Source of the DNA: Pirellulaceae bacterium
GTDB lineage: Bacteria; Planctomycetota; Planctomycetia; Pirellulales; Pirellulaceae
NCBI GenBank assembly: GCA_026004775.1
Contig: BPJU01000017.1
Location: 62,001 to 126,000 of the forward strand
Length of the DNA stretch: 64,000 bases
Direction: 5' to 3'
Of this stretch, positions 29,096 to 39,215 are shown piece by piece. How positions within the stretch are numbered: the stretch's first letter is position 1; each line of letters begins with the position of its first letter. Made by a program: the position numbers and the translations under genes. Under the pieces are notes generated by a model that worked only from the letters and a program-made list of their open reading frames with translations, searched no databases and had not been told where the DNA came from.

Positions 29096-29998
29096 TCAGG
29101 TCGCACCGTGCGTCTCCGAGCCGAAATATTTTTCGTATAGAGTCCGCAGTGCTGTCGGTGCCACACGCACGTCAGCCACGGGATAGGAAGCCAGCCAACG
29201 CAAGGCAGCCGCCAACGAGATACCACAGTCTATGTGATAACTTTGGTCGCCGATCTTTCGCACGCGAACTTTTCCAACCCATTCCCGGGGCACACTTAGC
29301 TCCATGTCGCTCCTGTCCAGCCGAAGCTCAATGTGGTATTCGTTGCGTAGCGACTCCATCGACACGTCCGCCACGACACGTCCTTCGCGAAGCATGACCA
29401 CCCGATGCGATATTTCTTCCACTTCCGGTAGCACGTGCGACGAAAACAGAACGGTGGCACCGTTCTGTTGTGCTTGCCGGACCAGCGCAAGTACGGTGGT
29501 GCGCGATTCCGGATCGAGATTCGACGTTGGTTCATCCAGGATCAGTACCGGGCAGTCAGCCGCAAATGTTCCGGCCAATGCCAGCTTCTGCCGCATGCCG
29601 GTCGACATGGCTCGTACCCGCACCGACAGATCCAGCTCCAATTGTTCGGCGATGCGGTATGCCTTGTGCGGCGAATGGCCGCGAAGCGCCGCAAAAAAGC
29701 GCAACACCTCTTTGCCGCGCAAATGTCCAAACAGCCTCGGTTCGCCCGGCAAGTAAGCTACCAGCCGCCGCACCTGGACAGCTTGGCGCACAGAATCGAA
29801 ACCGCCGATGCGGGCCTGGCCGGCCGTCGGTCGAAGGTAGCCGAGCAGCAGGCGGACCAGCGTCGTTTTGCCGGCGCCGTTGGGTCCCAAAAGACCCACA
29901 ATCTGCCCCGCGCTTACCGACAACGTGCAGGCATCCAGGGCCGTCTTCGGGCCGTAACGTTTGGTCAATCCACGCGTCTGGATCAGCGCTTCGCTCAC
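29096..29998 (-). CDS. ABC transporter ATP-binding protein
   Basis: A 300-residue ABC ATPase. Walker A is GPNGAGKTT, the signature is MSTGMRQKLALAG (a variant of LSGGQ usual in this exporter class), Walker B is VLILDEPTSNLDP and the switch histidine is in LFSSHVLPEVEE. The last 80 residues form an extra domain (EYHIELRLDRSDMELSV...) often present in ABC-2 exporters. Its start codon overlaps the end of the DUF1549/DUF1553 gene by 4 bases, so the transporter is tied to that operon. Confidence 0.93.
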   Translation of the reverse strand: MSEALIQTRGLTKRYGPKTALDACTLSVSAGQIVGLLGPNGAGKTTLVRLLLGYLRPTAGQARIGGFDSVRQAVQVRRLVAYLPGEPRLFGHLRGKEVLRFFAALRGHSPHKAYRIAEQLELDLSVRVRAMSTGMRQKLALAGTFAADCPVLILDEPTSNLDPESRTTVLALVRQAQQNGATVLFSSHVLPEVEEISHRVVMLREGRVVADVSMESLRNEYHIELRLDRSDMELSVPREWVGKVRVRKIGDQSYHIDCGISLAAALRWLASYPVADVRVAPTALRTLYEKYFGSETHGAT

Positions 29999-32900
29999 CG
30001 GTTGAACAAGAAGGCGGGCGTGTTGATAAGTGCCCAGGCCAAGTCCTGCACGGCCACCAAGCGGCGATTGGCCAGCAGTTTCTCGGCCGTCGCCACCCGT
30101 TCACTCAATTGCTTCCACCGCTCATCCTGCTGCCGGAAGTAGTCGCGAATGGCGCGCTTTTGCTCCTCGGTACGCTCGCCGGATGCCAGTGCCTGCCGAA
30201 TGGCGTCCGGCACCACTTGTTGTTCCAGCGGCGCAGGCGAGGTGGTCACCGAAACGCGGAATTTGCCGAGCGTATGCGTTCCGTCGGGATACTGTTGATC
30301 GAATTCCAACACCAAGAGTTTCCCGCCGTCCGTTGCAATCGGCTCGGCCAGCTCGAAGATCGCCGTATGGGGCTTGCCGAACTGAGGAGCGATCGCCCAG
30401 CCGGTGCCCGGATTGCCGTCGATGGCAGCCGCTACCGGCCAACCTTGCTGGCTGAAATCCGCCGTTGCCGATCGGAACGCCACTGGTTGCCGCTCGGCCC
30501 CCTCTTCCAGCCCCCGTACGAACGCCCGCAACTCGCTCAACACGAAATTCCCGTTGCCGGCTCTGCCCGGCCCACCGGCGGCCAGAGACGGATCCGGCAG
30601 GGCTTCGATCTTGATTCCGGTGATGCCGGCCGGCATCGTTTCCGCTTCGAACGTGTAGACGTCCTTTCCGTTATTGCCGGTCACCTTGATGACACCGTCG
30701 CTCTCGATGGTGAACTGAGCGCCGGCTTGGGAGCCGAGCTGTTTGGGGACGAGCACTTGCCAGACGGGTGTCCGCAACACGTTTTCTTCCCACTGGCGCT
30801 GCCGCTCATCGAGCTGGGCTTCGTAAGCGGTCAGTTCCTGCCGCAACGCATCCAGCTCGCTGCCGGCCTGCCGGAAAACTTCCAGCGCGGCCTGTTTTTC
30901 CTGTGCAGTCGGGTAGCGTGCCAGGAACCGCAAGAAAACCTCTTCGATTACTTTTTCATCATCCGGAAGCTCATTGACCAGCCGTTCCAGGGCGTTACCG
31001 GGTTGTGTGAGAGCTTCGCCGACCACCGGGCCGTTGATGAGTTTCAGGATTGGCCCGAGGAAAACGCCGCTGGAGCGCTCGCATTCGCAGGCACTTTCTC
31101 GCGGCGGCCGGCCGAATTCTTCCAGAAAGGGCAACGACACCCCCGCATCGGGCAGCTCCGCGGCACGCATACCAGCAGGCACTCCCGGAATGCGCGGCTG
31201 GGCGCCAGCCGCCACATGGATCGCATCAAACAACGCCTCGGCCGTCAACCGCCGCGGCATGGCATGCGAAAAGTTGATCTTGTCGTCCTCGTTCCACGAA
31301 TTGGTCGCCACCGAATGTTGATAGACCCTCGATTGGCAAATCGTCCGCAACATGTGCTGGATATCGAATCCCGATTGGATGAAGTCCTGCGTCAAAGCGT
31401 CCAGCAATTGCGGGTTGGTGGGTGGATTCCCGGCACGAATGTCGTCGATCGGCTCGATGATCCCCACGCCGAACAGATACCCCCACAGGCGATTGACGAA
31501 GCTGCGAGCGAAATACGGGTTTTCGGGCGATGTCAACCAGCGCGCCAACTGTTCTCGTCGAGGTAGCTGAGGATCGATCTGGAGGCCAAAATCGAAGGGG
31601 AAGGCCGGCTCAGCCACCTTGCCCGTACGCAGATGGGTCACTTCACCCGCATTCTTGTCATAGACGATTTCCACCAGCGGCTTGGCACCTTCCACGGCCG
31701 TGCCCCCGATTCGCTGGTCAGCAAACCGCGGATCGGCTTTCAGATCGACCTGCGCGAAGAACGCCGCCAGATGATAGTACTGGTCCTGAGTCCAGCGTTC
31801 GAACGGATGATCGTGGCACTTGTTGCAGTTGAAGCGGATAGCCAGGAATAGATGCGTTGTGTTTTCCATCAGCGCATCCGGCGAACGCAGGATCTTGAAA
31901 TACGAGGCGGGCGGGTTTTCCAGGGTCGAGCCGCCGGCCGTCAAGATCGTGCGAGCAAACTGGTCATACGGCATATTGGTCGCCACCGCGTCCTTGATCC
32001 AGTTGCGCAAGGCGGCCGCACCGATATCGCCCAGGAACTTGCGATTCACCTGCAACAAATCGGCCCACTTGTTCGTCCAATGCTCCACATACTCGGGACT
32101 GCCGATAAGCTGGTCGATCAGTTCATCGCGCTTTACCCGCGTGGGACGAGGATCGGCCAGAAATGCCCGCACCCGCTCAGCCGGAGGCAGCAAACCTGTC
32201 AAATCCAAATACACCCGGCGGATAAATTCATCGTCCGTGCACAATTCGCTGGGCAGAACTTTCACATGCCGCAGCTTGGCATAGACCAGCTCGTCGATGT
32301 AATTGTGCACGGGCGGGTCGTTCCACACGAAGCCGCTTCGGTCACCCATCACCGTGACGGTGCTGGCGGCATAGTTGCCTTCATAGCGCACCAGAACCGC
32401 GGCCTCCCCACGCCTGACGGTGCGCAATAACCCACCCGCTTCGGCCTCCATCACTTCCGTATTGCCGCTTTCCACGAACGCCTCCAGCGTCACATCCCGC
32501 ACGCGACCGTCGCTATAGGTCGCCAGCACTGCTGTTTGCAATTTCATGCCGGGGCGCGGCACGATTGGGTCTTGAGGCACGACTTGGATCGACACCACCC
32601 GAGGGGCATCCGCATCCAGCCGGCAGCCTTCCACGATCCACTGCCGCAACAACTCGTAATACGGTTCGCCCACCCTCGTGCGCACCCCGCCCGCATGCGG
32701 AATGCTTCCGGTAGCTTTCAGCAGGAAAAGACTCTGATCCGGAGCGGCACGGTTGAAACGCCTCGCTGCCAGGTCGTCGGTCAACGAGCGATGATCGAAC
32801 AGCGGATCATAACCGCGCAGCGACAACTTGAAACCGTTCTTGCCCTCTTTGGCGCCGTGGCAGGTGCCGGCATTGCAACCCAATCGAGACAACACCGGCT

Positions 32901-33304
32901 GCACATCGGTGACGAAACTCACTGGCCGCGGCTTCATCGATTCGACACGGCAACGCAGCCGCACTTCGAATTGGCCATACCGCAAAGTAAGTTCTTCTTC
33001 CCCTTCGGCCTTGGGACGCACAACACCGGCCGGCGAAATCGTCACTGTGCGAGGTTCGCCTTCCCACTGGCATAGCCTCGTCACATCCACCGTCTCTCCC
33101 TCGGACGTCTTGCCCAGCACCAAAACCTGCCGGTAGGCCAGCGGGTCCGGCAGAACGACTTCCTCGTGGGAACACCTCCAGAGATTGGATCACCACGCCC
33201 TCCGGAAGGGCCTCCGTCGATTGCTGTTCGGCGACTGCCAGGTTAGCTGCAAGAACCAGGAACACCACCCAGCCGGCCTGAATCGCCTTAAAGATGTGTT
33301 GCAT
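29995..33304 (-). CDS. DUF1549/DUF1553 cytochrome-type protein, frameshifted
   Basis: The restored product is about 1100 residues, with one +1 frameshift near 33165-33170. A signal peptide (AGWVVFLVLAANLAVA) starts at ATG 33304 behind GGAGGT. The frame then moves into an Ig-like domain and a possible heme site CNAGTCH (C-x4-C-H), DUF1549 (YIDELVYAKLRHV, FIRRVYLDLTGLLP), a CxxCH in FNCNKCHDHPF, DUF1553 (FVNRLWGYLFGVGI, MPRRLTAEALFDAI), a coiled-coil region and a carbohydrate-binding-like beta domain near the C-terminus. The gene length is 3n+1. Removing one C from the CCC run gives VFHEEVVLPDPLAYRQVLV. It is co-transcribed with the WD40/cytochrome gene upstream and the ABC exporter downstream. 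Confidence 0.85.
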
Positions 33305-33432
33305 CGTTCGACCTCCACGATCAACCCAGCCAGCGCCCTACCTGTTGACGCGACTCATGCCCCGCCGCCAGCCAGCCATGCTCATGTATATGCTTACCCA
33401 ACACCGGACGGTCAGTGCGACTGCTTTCTGCT

Positions 33433-34903
33433 TCATGACCCGCACGTACCGTACGCCGTCAATTCGGTTGCTGCGTTGCCGGTGGCCACGCTAAGCGGCA
33501 CCGGCAAGAACTCAGACACCACCTCTCCCTCGGGCACCTTGATTAATCGTACCACACCATCAAATCCACCGGCAGCTATCCATTGTCCGGAAGGATGGAA
33601 TGCCACGGCATAGACACCGCTATCGAACTGGTGGCGAATCACGATCTTCCCGTCGTCGACCTGATAGACACGTACTTCGCCGGTCATATCGTCGCTGCTG
33701 CCGGCGACGAACAATTTGCCGTCCCGATTAAACGCCACGTCGAATACGCGCCCCGGCATCGGCTCGAAGGCACGAATCAAATTGAAATCGTCGCCGATCT
33801 GCCGGGCTTTTTCCCGGAATATCCTGTAGATCCGAGGTGTCCCGTCCGCGCCGCCCGTCACTACCTGCTCTTCCGTCGGATGGCGGTCCACGGCATCCAA
33901 ACCACCTTTCAAGGCCCCCGGGGTGATGCTGGTGATGTTATCGATAAACCGTTGCGTAGGGACATGGATCAATTTCATCGACATGTCTCGACTGACCGTG
34001 ATCAAATGGTCGCCTTTGACGGAAAAAACGGTATCCAGCACCCAGTCGTTGTGGGCTCCATTATAAAAAACCTGCTCGCCGGTCTCGGCCATCACTGCCC
34101 GGGCCGTGTGATCAGGACAACCAAAGGCCACCAACGATCCATCCGGCGACCAACTGACACCGTACAGGGTGTCATAGTCGATGATTTTCGAAAGCAATAG
34201 CTGCTTTTCGGCCACCTGCCAGATCTGAAGCTCACCCAGTCGGCCGGGCGAGCCGCCGGTGACCGCCAGCCGCTGGCCATCGGGCGAATAAGCAATCGAC
34301 TCGATCCGTTCCGACAAGCCGACCAGCCGGGCAAGCAACTGTTGCCCATCGCTGCTGCGGATGACTACTTCGTGGTAGCCCGAGATGGCCAACTGCGTAC
34401 CGTCCGGAGAAAAATCCAAAGCCGTAATCACCGGCGGCGCAGGATACTCCGGCGGATGCTCCATGTCGTAACGGTTGGCCGTGGCGGGCGGTGAATCGTC
34501 CACAGCCCCTTGCGCAATCCAAGCAATAATCTTCGCCCGCAATGGCTCCGGAAGGGGTTGGCCGCCCTGAGGCATCTCGGCTTTGCCGTTCTCGGGCGTG
34601 ATCTGCCGCACCAGATAACTTTCCTCCGGCTTGCCCGGCACAATCGCCGGTTCGCCGCTTTCACCGCCCTGAAGCAACAAATCGAATCGGGTCATCACGT
34701 AGCCGCCACCGCGCTTGGCCGGCTGATGACAACCCTGACAATGCTCCTGAAAAATAGGCCGAATCTCCTTGTAGTAACTAACGGTTGCACTGCCTGAGTC
34801 GGCCGGATCGGCGGGCTGCTGTCCCCGAATCACCACCGGCCCAAAGCATCGCGATCAGCCCAGCACAACAACCAAGAATCCGAGGCCACCCTGTCCACGC
34901 CAT
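33433..34903 (-). CDS. WD40-repeat protein with planctomycete cytochrome c domain, frameshifted
   Basis: The restored product is about 489 residues. ATG 34903 has an excellent AGGAGG site 7 bases upstream and encodes a signal peptide (PRILGCCAGLIAMLWAG), but this frame dies within 40 codons. The following domains are in the +1 frame from about 34845 on: a c-type heme motif CQGCHQP in a PSCyt1-like domain (about 40-120), then WD40/beta-propeller repeats (ITALDFSPDGTQLAISG, IESIAYSPDGQRLAVTGG, YGVSWSPDGSLVAFG, VYAVAFHPSGQWIAAGG). Dropping one G from the GGG run at 34846-34850 restores a continuous frame. It is probably a periplasmic electron-transfer or sensing protein working with the DUF1549/DUF1553 protein next to it. 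Confidence 0.8.
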
Positions 34904-35367
34904 GCAAGGCCTCCTAAAGTTCTTCACAAACCGGTCTGCAACCGCGTCATTCGGCATCGGCAACGCCTGAATCCCACATGCCGCACCGTCCGCGTACCCC
35001 CAGTTCTCGACAACGGCAGAGTCACATGCTCTTTTGCTGTCGCTCGAAAACCTGTATGAAACGACCTTTTATCAGGCGGGTATACAAAGGCAGGGTATCA
35101 AGCGACCGGCAATGCCGGCATCCGCGCTTCATCCCTATGACTATACACGAAGTGTACACCGAGCGACAACGATCAGCCGCATTTTGTTCGCAACGATACT
35201 ACGCCCTATGGGACAACGCCGCGCCCCCGCAAAATGCCGTACCCAAGTCGGCAGGTCGCGGATAAATTAGAGAATGTGGGCCGGTTGAACGGGGCGAGTG
35301 CCTGGTCAGACAAAGGGGCGAAGTGTAACATGCCGTGTCAGGTTCGAACACGTGAGCGTTCAGCACA
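34904..35367. other. Intergenic region between divergent operons
   Basis: A gap of 464 bases between the cytochrome operon and the sigma factor gene. No gene is seen. At 35142-35158 there is a near-perfect palindrome (TATACAC-GAA-GTGTACA) that could be a regulator site for either side. Confidence 0.35.
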
Positions 35368-35913
35368 GTGACTGAAGCAACCGGATTTTCAGAAACATTT
35401 GCGCGAGCCTGCAAGGGCGATGAGCTGGCGCTGCGCGAGCTGCTGGAAAAGTACGGGGATTATCTGCGGCGAGTTATCCGGCACCGGCTGGACGAACGCC
35501 TGCGGTCGCGCTTCGATTCGCTGGATTTCGTGCAGATGGTGTGGGCATCGTTCTTCGCAGAACCGAACCCGCTGGCTCGATTCAGCTCGCCCGAACAGAT
35601 GATCCGCTACCTGGCCAGTATGGCGCGCAACAAACTGGTCGACCAACAGCGCCGGCGACTGGCGGGCAAGCGGGCTGCCTGCGAAACACCGCTCGATGAA
35701 CAAGCTCCCGACGCTCCACGCTCCAACGATACACCCAGCCAGGTCGCGATCGCTCGTGAACGCCTTCAGATCCTTCAGAAAGTCGCCTCCGAGCGCGATC
35801 GGGAAATCATGCGCCTGCGATTGATGGGCCTTAGCTACCGAGAAATCGCCGACCGGTGTGAAATGAACGAGCGCTCCGTGCGCAAGATCATCGAGCGACT
35901 CACCAAGCGCTGA
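35368..35913 (+). CDS. ECF-type RNA polymerase sigma factor
   Basis: A 181-residue sigma-70 family factor with region 2 (LREL..YGDYLRRVIRHRL, FDSLDFVQMVWASFF, RYLASMARNKLVDQQRRRL) and region 4 (ASERDREIMRLRLMGLSYREIADRCEMNERSVRKIIERL). DSLDFVQ and the NKLVD segment are characteristic of the planctomycete ECF groups that sit next to Ser/Thr kinases; the kinase gene here starts 380 bases downstream. The start is GTG 35368 with no clear ribosome-binding site, so the start is uncertain. No anti-sigma factor is nearby. Confidence 0.92.
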   Translation: MTEATGFSETFARACKGDELALRELLEKYGDYLRRVIRHRLDERLRSRFDSLDFVQMVWASFFAEPNPLARFSSPEQMIRYLASMARNKLVDQQRRRLAGKRAACETPLDEQAPDAPRSNDTPSQVAIARERLQILQKVASERDREIMRLRLMGLSYREIADRCEMNERSVRKIIERLTKR

Positions 35914-36294
35914 CATGCTTCGGTTGGGTCCGTGGCCGCCCGAGATATCGGACGCACCACGAGCGATTCCGCGGGCCACGGAGGAAAACAGGCGCTGACC
36001 GGACGCCTGTAACTATTCTGGCGGGAATTCCTAGTACCACGCTAAGTGGATGGGCTTTCCGTTGTGATTGGAACAGCGCAACGAAGTTGTGTTATAAATT
36101 GGGTTGGTCCTCCGACGATGAACAATAAGACGAGGCGAGGGGGAAATCGCACGAAGAGCCGAGGGAACTCGTCCAGGTCGGAACCTGTCACCCGGAGGGT
36201 TTGGTTCATTGAATGGTGGAGGCACAGGCGGCTGGCTGGCAGTAAGGCAGCCCCGGTAGGGTACCAGAACGAAGCGCTTGCTTGGTGACGTTGT
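35914..36294. other. Intergenic region with two hairpins
   Basis: Between the sigma factor and kinase genes. It contains a long-range stem CCGTGGCC/GGCCACGG (about 35930 and 35973) and a local hairpin ACAGGCG/CGCCTGT (35988-36010). Neither has a T tract. The rest, including an AT-rich patch around 36085-36100, probably carries the kinase promoter. No gene is seen. Confidence 0.4.
35988..36010 (+). terminator. Hairpin downstream of the sigma factor gene
   Basis: Seven-base arms ACAGGCG (35988-35994) and CGCCTGT (36004-36010) with a 9-base loop, 75 bases after the sigma factor stop codon. It is followed by AACTATTCT rather than a T run, so terminator function is only possible. Confidence 0.3.
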
Positions 36295-38440
36295 ATGAGC
36301 GAGCGGGGCGAGCCCCATTCCGACCCGGCATTGAAAGACTCGATCCGAGCCCGTGTTGTGCAGATTATGGATACCTGGCGGCGCGGCAGCCGGCCCGACG
36401 CCCGCCAGGTTCTGGAAATGCACCCGGATCTCTGGTCCGAACCCAGTGCCGTACTGGACTTGGCCTTGGCCGAATACCGTCTGCGGCGTGCTGCCGGAGA
36501 ACAGGTCGATACGACCCGCTTCGCCGCTCAGTTTTCCACTTACGCCGACTACGTAAAGCGTATCCTTAGCGTCGAACGGGCACTGCCCGACCTCGATCTG
36601 GAAATCCGATGGCCCGAACCGGGCGATTCATATCTTGAGTTCAAACTGCTCTGGTTGCTGGGTGTCGGTGCCGTCGGACGCGTTTACCTCGCCCGCCAGG
36701 AAACGATCGCCGACCGCCCTGTGGCTCTGAAACTGACCCCGTTCGGCTACGATGAAGCCCAAACCCTGGGCAAACTGCACCACAACAATATCGTACCCGT
36801 TCTGTCGGTTCACAAAGACGAGAAAACCGGGCTGGCGGGCGTATGCATGCCGTACCTCGGTACTTCGACGCTCCAAGAAGTGGTGCGGCTGGCGTGGCGC
36901 AAACGAGAAAATCGAGAACAGGAACCGACACCACCGCTCAGCGTGCTGGCTCAAGCGGTGGCTTGCCCAGACGGGATTGAACCGCCCGAAGCACCGTTCG
37001 GCGAGCGGCCTCTTTGGGAGTTGTGTGCCGACTATTGGGAAGCGGTGATCCACATCGGTGCCGGGCTGTGCGAAGGATTAGCCTACGTGCACAGCAAAGG
37101 AATCCTGCACCTGGATCTCAAACCGTCCAACGTGTTGCTTTCACCGACGGGCCGGCCGATGTTGTTGGACTTCAACCTGGCCCAGGATCCGGCTCGGCGG
37201 GCCGCGCGGCTGGGCGGCACCGTTCCCTATATGGCACCGGAGCATTTCCAGCAGGCTTTCCTGGCTGGACCGCGGGACGACCACCACCAGCAACTGGACG
37301 CGCGAGCCGATCTTTATTCGCTGGGCGCGGTCCTGTTCGAACTATGCACCGGAAGGCTGCCCCATGAAAGCACGGCCGGAAACTTCAACGATTATTTGGA
37401 AGAGATTGCCCTCAGCCATTTGCGGGGCGCGCCGCCCGTCCGCCGAGTCAACAGCCATCTGCCGGAAGGCCTGGCTTTATTGATCGACGCTTGCTTGCAA
37501 AACCGAGCTCGCACAGCGCCCGGCCAGTGCCGAATGGCTTCGGGACCAGTTGCTAGGATTACTGGGGCCGCAGTCTTCCAAGCCAGGTCGGCACCGCCGA
37601 GCGGCGTGGGTAGCTCTGGCCGCCACGGCCACCGCCGGGCTGCTCATCGGTACCGTAGCCTGGTACTCCGGAGCCTGGCACCTGCTTGCTCCGAAAACCG
37701 CCTCCACAAACCGTACCCCCACCAGCACCAACTCAACCGCCCCGTCGCTCGAGTCGCGTATCGCCCGAGCATTACTCGCCGAGCGCAACGGCAAATACTC
37801 CGAAGCGGCGCAGCTTTTCCTCGAAGTTATTCAAGCAGATCCTGATGTTCGATGGTATGAGCATTATGCGTATTGCTTGGTTCAATTACGAGATTACCAA
37901 TCGGCTAGAGTATACTTGCAACTTGTAGTTCAAAGTGAACCAAACAGCGCCAAGCACCATAATAACCTGGGCTACGTTTTGCTTCGAAAGAACGACATAG
38001 CTCGTGCGGTTTGGTATTTCAAGAAGGCCGTCGAGCTGGACCCCGGCATGTATCAGCCGTATTGTAACCTGGTGGTCTGTTTAAGCCAGCTTCCGGCAAT
38101 TGATCCGGCGGATGCGCAATGGGTCGACCGAGCCTTGGAACTTGCGCCGGCTAACAATTATCGGTTGTATATCCATGCGGCGGCTGTGTATCGGCGATTG
38201 CGAAATGCCGAACCCGCAAAACAGGACGTCTGGGAAGCCAAGATACGAAACTGTTTAGACACTGCCCGTCTACTTGGTTGCCCCGAGGCTATTATACGCG
38301 GACATACGAACGGGTTAAAACGCATACCTGCCTTGGGATCTTTGGAGAATACGTATCCAAATGCGGCGCCGCCTTCAGATAGCGCTCTAGATCAGGTCCG
38401 ATCCCTCGAATTCGGTGATTATTACATACCGCCGAGCTAG
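36295..38440 (+). CDS. Receptor-type Ser/Thr protein kinase with TPR domain, frameshifted
   Basis: The restored product is about 714 residues. An N-terminal helical segment (about 1-100) is followed by a kinase domain with G-loop LGVGAVGRVYLA, catalytic lysine in VALKLTP, catalytic loop HLDLKPSNVLL (no arginine before the D, so non-RD), DFN in place of DFG, and APE in YMAPEHF. The frame breaks at 37498-37503 (CAAAAC). Removing one A continues the kinase C-lobe as LAQRPASAEWLRDQLLGLLG, then one membrane helix (AAWVALAATATAGLLIGTVAW) and outward-facing TPR repeats (about 580-680). The total length is 3n+1. It is paired with the ECF sigma factor upstream, a common planctomycete signalling arrangement. 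Confidence 0.85.
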
Positions 38441-38585
38441 CGCGAACAGTGGCACCGTTGTCAGTTCCCAAGTTAGCCTATTCGACAATGCGCGTGGCCC
38501 AACGCCTTAGGTCAACGACGGACCAAATTTCGCAGGCCAAATGCGGCGTTTGTGGTGCAACACGACGGTGAGCTTCGAAGTGAGC

Positions 38586-39215
38586 CTAGGCAGAGAATGC
38601 ATATACTTCTACACGGTTGGATTCAAGCCCGTTTTGCGCCTTTGCGGTAGCCCCCACAAATCCGCATAAACCAGGTTGGTAATTATACGTATGGATGAAG
38701 TCCCCGGCCCCATTGACACTTGCGGTATGCCCCTCCAAGAGCATGTCAAAATAAATCGTGAAAATCTCCGGATTCGGATACGCCACATGCCCCACGAAGT
38801 GCCACCTACTTAGTTCCGGCTCATCCCACACGAAGTACTCGTCGATCACGGGAGTTTGCTGTTGTTGGCTGGTTCCGCCGCCGGGTTCTTCCCCTTCACC
38901 CACCATCGGCTGCTCGGCCATGACGTGATCCACAAGCTGAGGAGCGGGCGCGGCAGGAGGTACAGGCTGAGGTGCCACCAGACGCTCGGTCAGGTCCACC
39001 CGAATCGGAAACATCGGACCATAGGTGGCGCTGGGCGGCGCAAGTCGCAATTCCACATTGGGGGCGGGAGTCGGTGTTCCTACATCCGGGCCCACCGGCA
39101 ACGGCACCACATCCGCCGACAGCACCTCGCGACGCTCAAGCTCCTCAGCCGCCAACCGCCGGCCTACTTCCCGATTACCCTTGCGCGCACGGACAGCCCA
39201 GAATCGCCACCGCAT
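38586..39215 (-). CDS. Secreted protein with planctomycete LERREVLSA sorting-type motif
   Basis: A 209-residue protein from ATG 39215 (GGGAGGAG upstream). The N-terminus is basic (MRWRFWAVRARKGNREVGRRL) and then carries AAEELERREVLSADVVPLP, matching the LExRxLLSA motif that starts many planctomycete surface and exoproteins. A proline-rich linker follows (about 40-110), then a C-terminal beta-type domain with tryptophans and aromatic residues (FVWDEPELSRWHFVGHVAYPNPEIFTIYFDMLLEGHT). No enzyme family is recognised; it is likely displayed or released outside the cell. Confidence 0.7.
   Translation of the reverse strand: MRWRFWAVRARKGNREVGRRLAAEELERREVLSADVVPLPVGPDVGTPTPAPNVELRLAPPSATYGPMFPIRVDLTERLVAPQPVPPAAPAPQLVDHVMAEQPMVGEGEEPGGGTSQQQQTPVIDEYFVWDEPELSRWHFVGHVAYPNPEIFTIYFDMLLEGHTASVNGAGDFIHTYNYQPGLCGFVGATAKAQNGLESNRVEVYAFSA

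Noticed and set aside
29470-31566. A 698-codon plus-strand open frame opposite the DUF1549/DUF1553 gene
   Set aside because: It mirrors a protein with clear domains, has no domain or signal of its own, and long antisense frames are expected in GC-rich genes.
33165-37503. Programmed +1 frameshifting as the cause of the three frame breaks
   Set aside because: The CTT-T context at 34.85 kb recalls the prfB site, but there is no in-frame stop at the slip site and the other two sites are not slippery; homopolymer insertion explains all three more simply.
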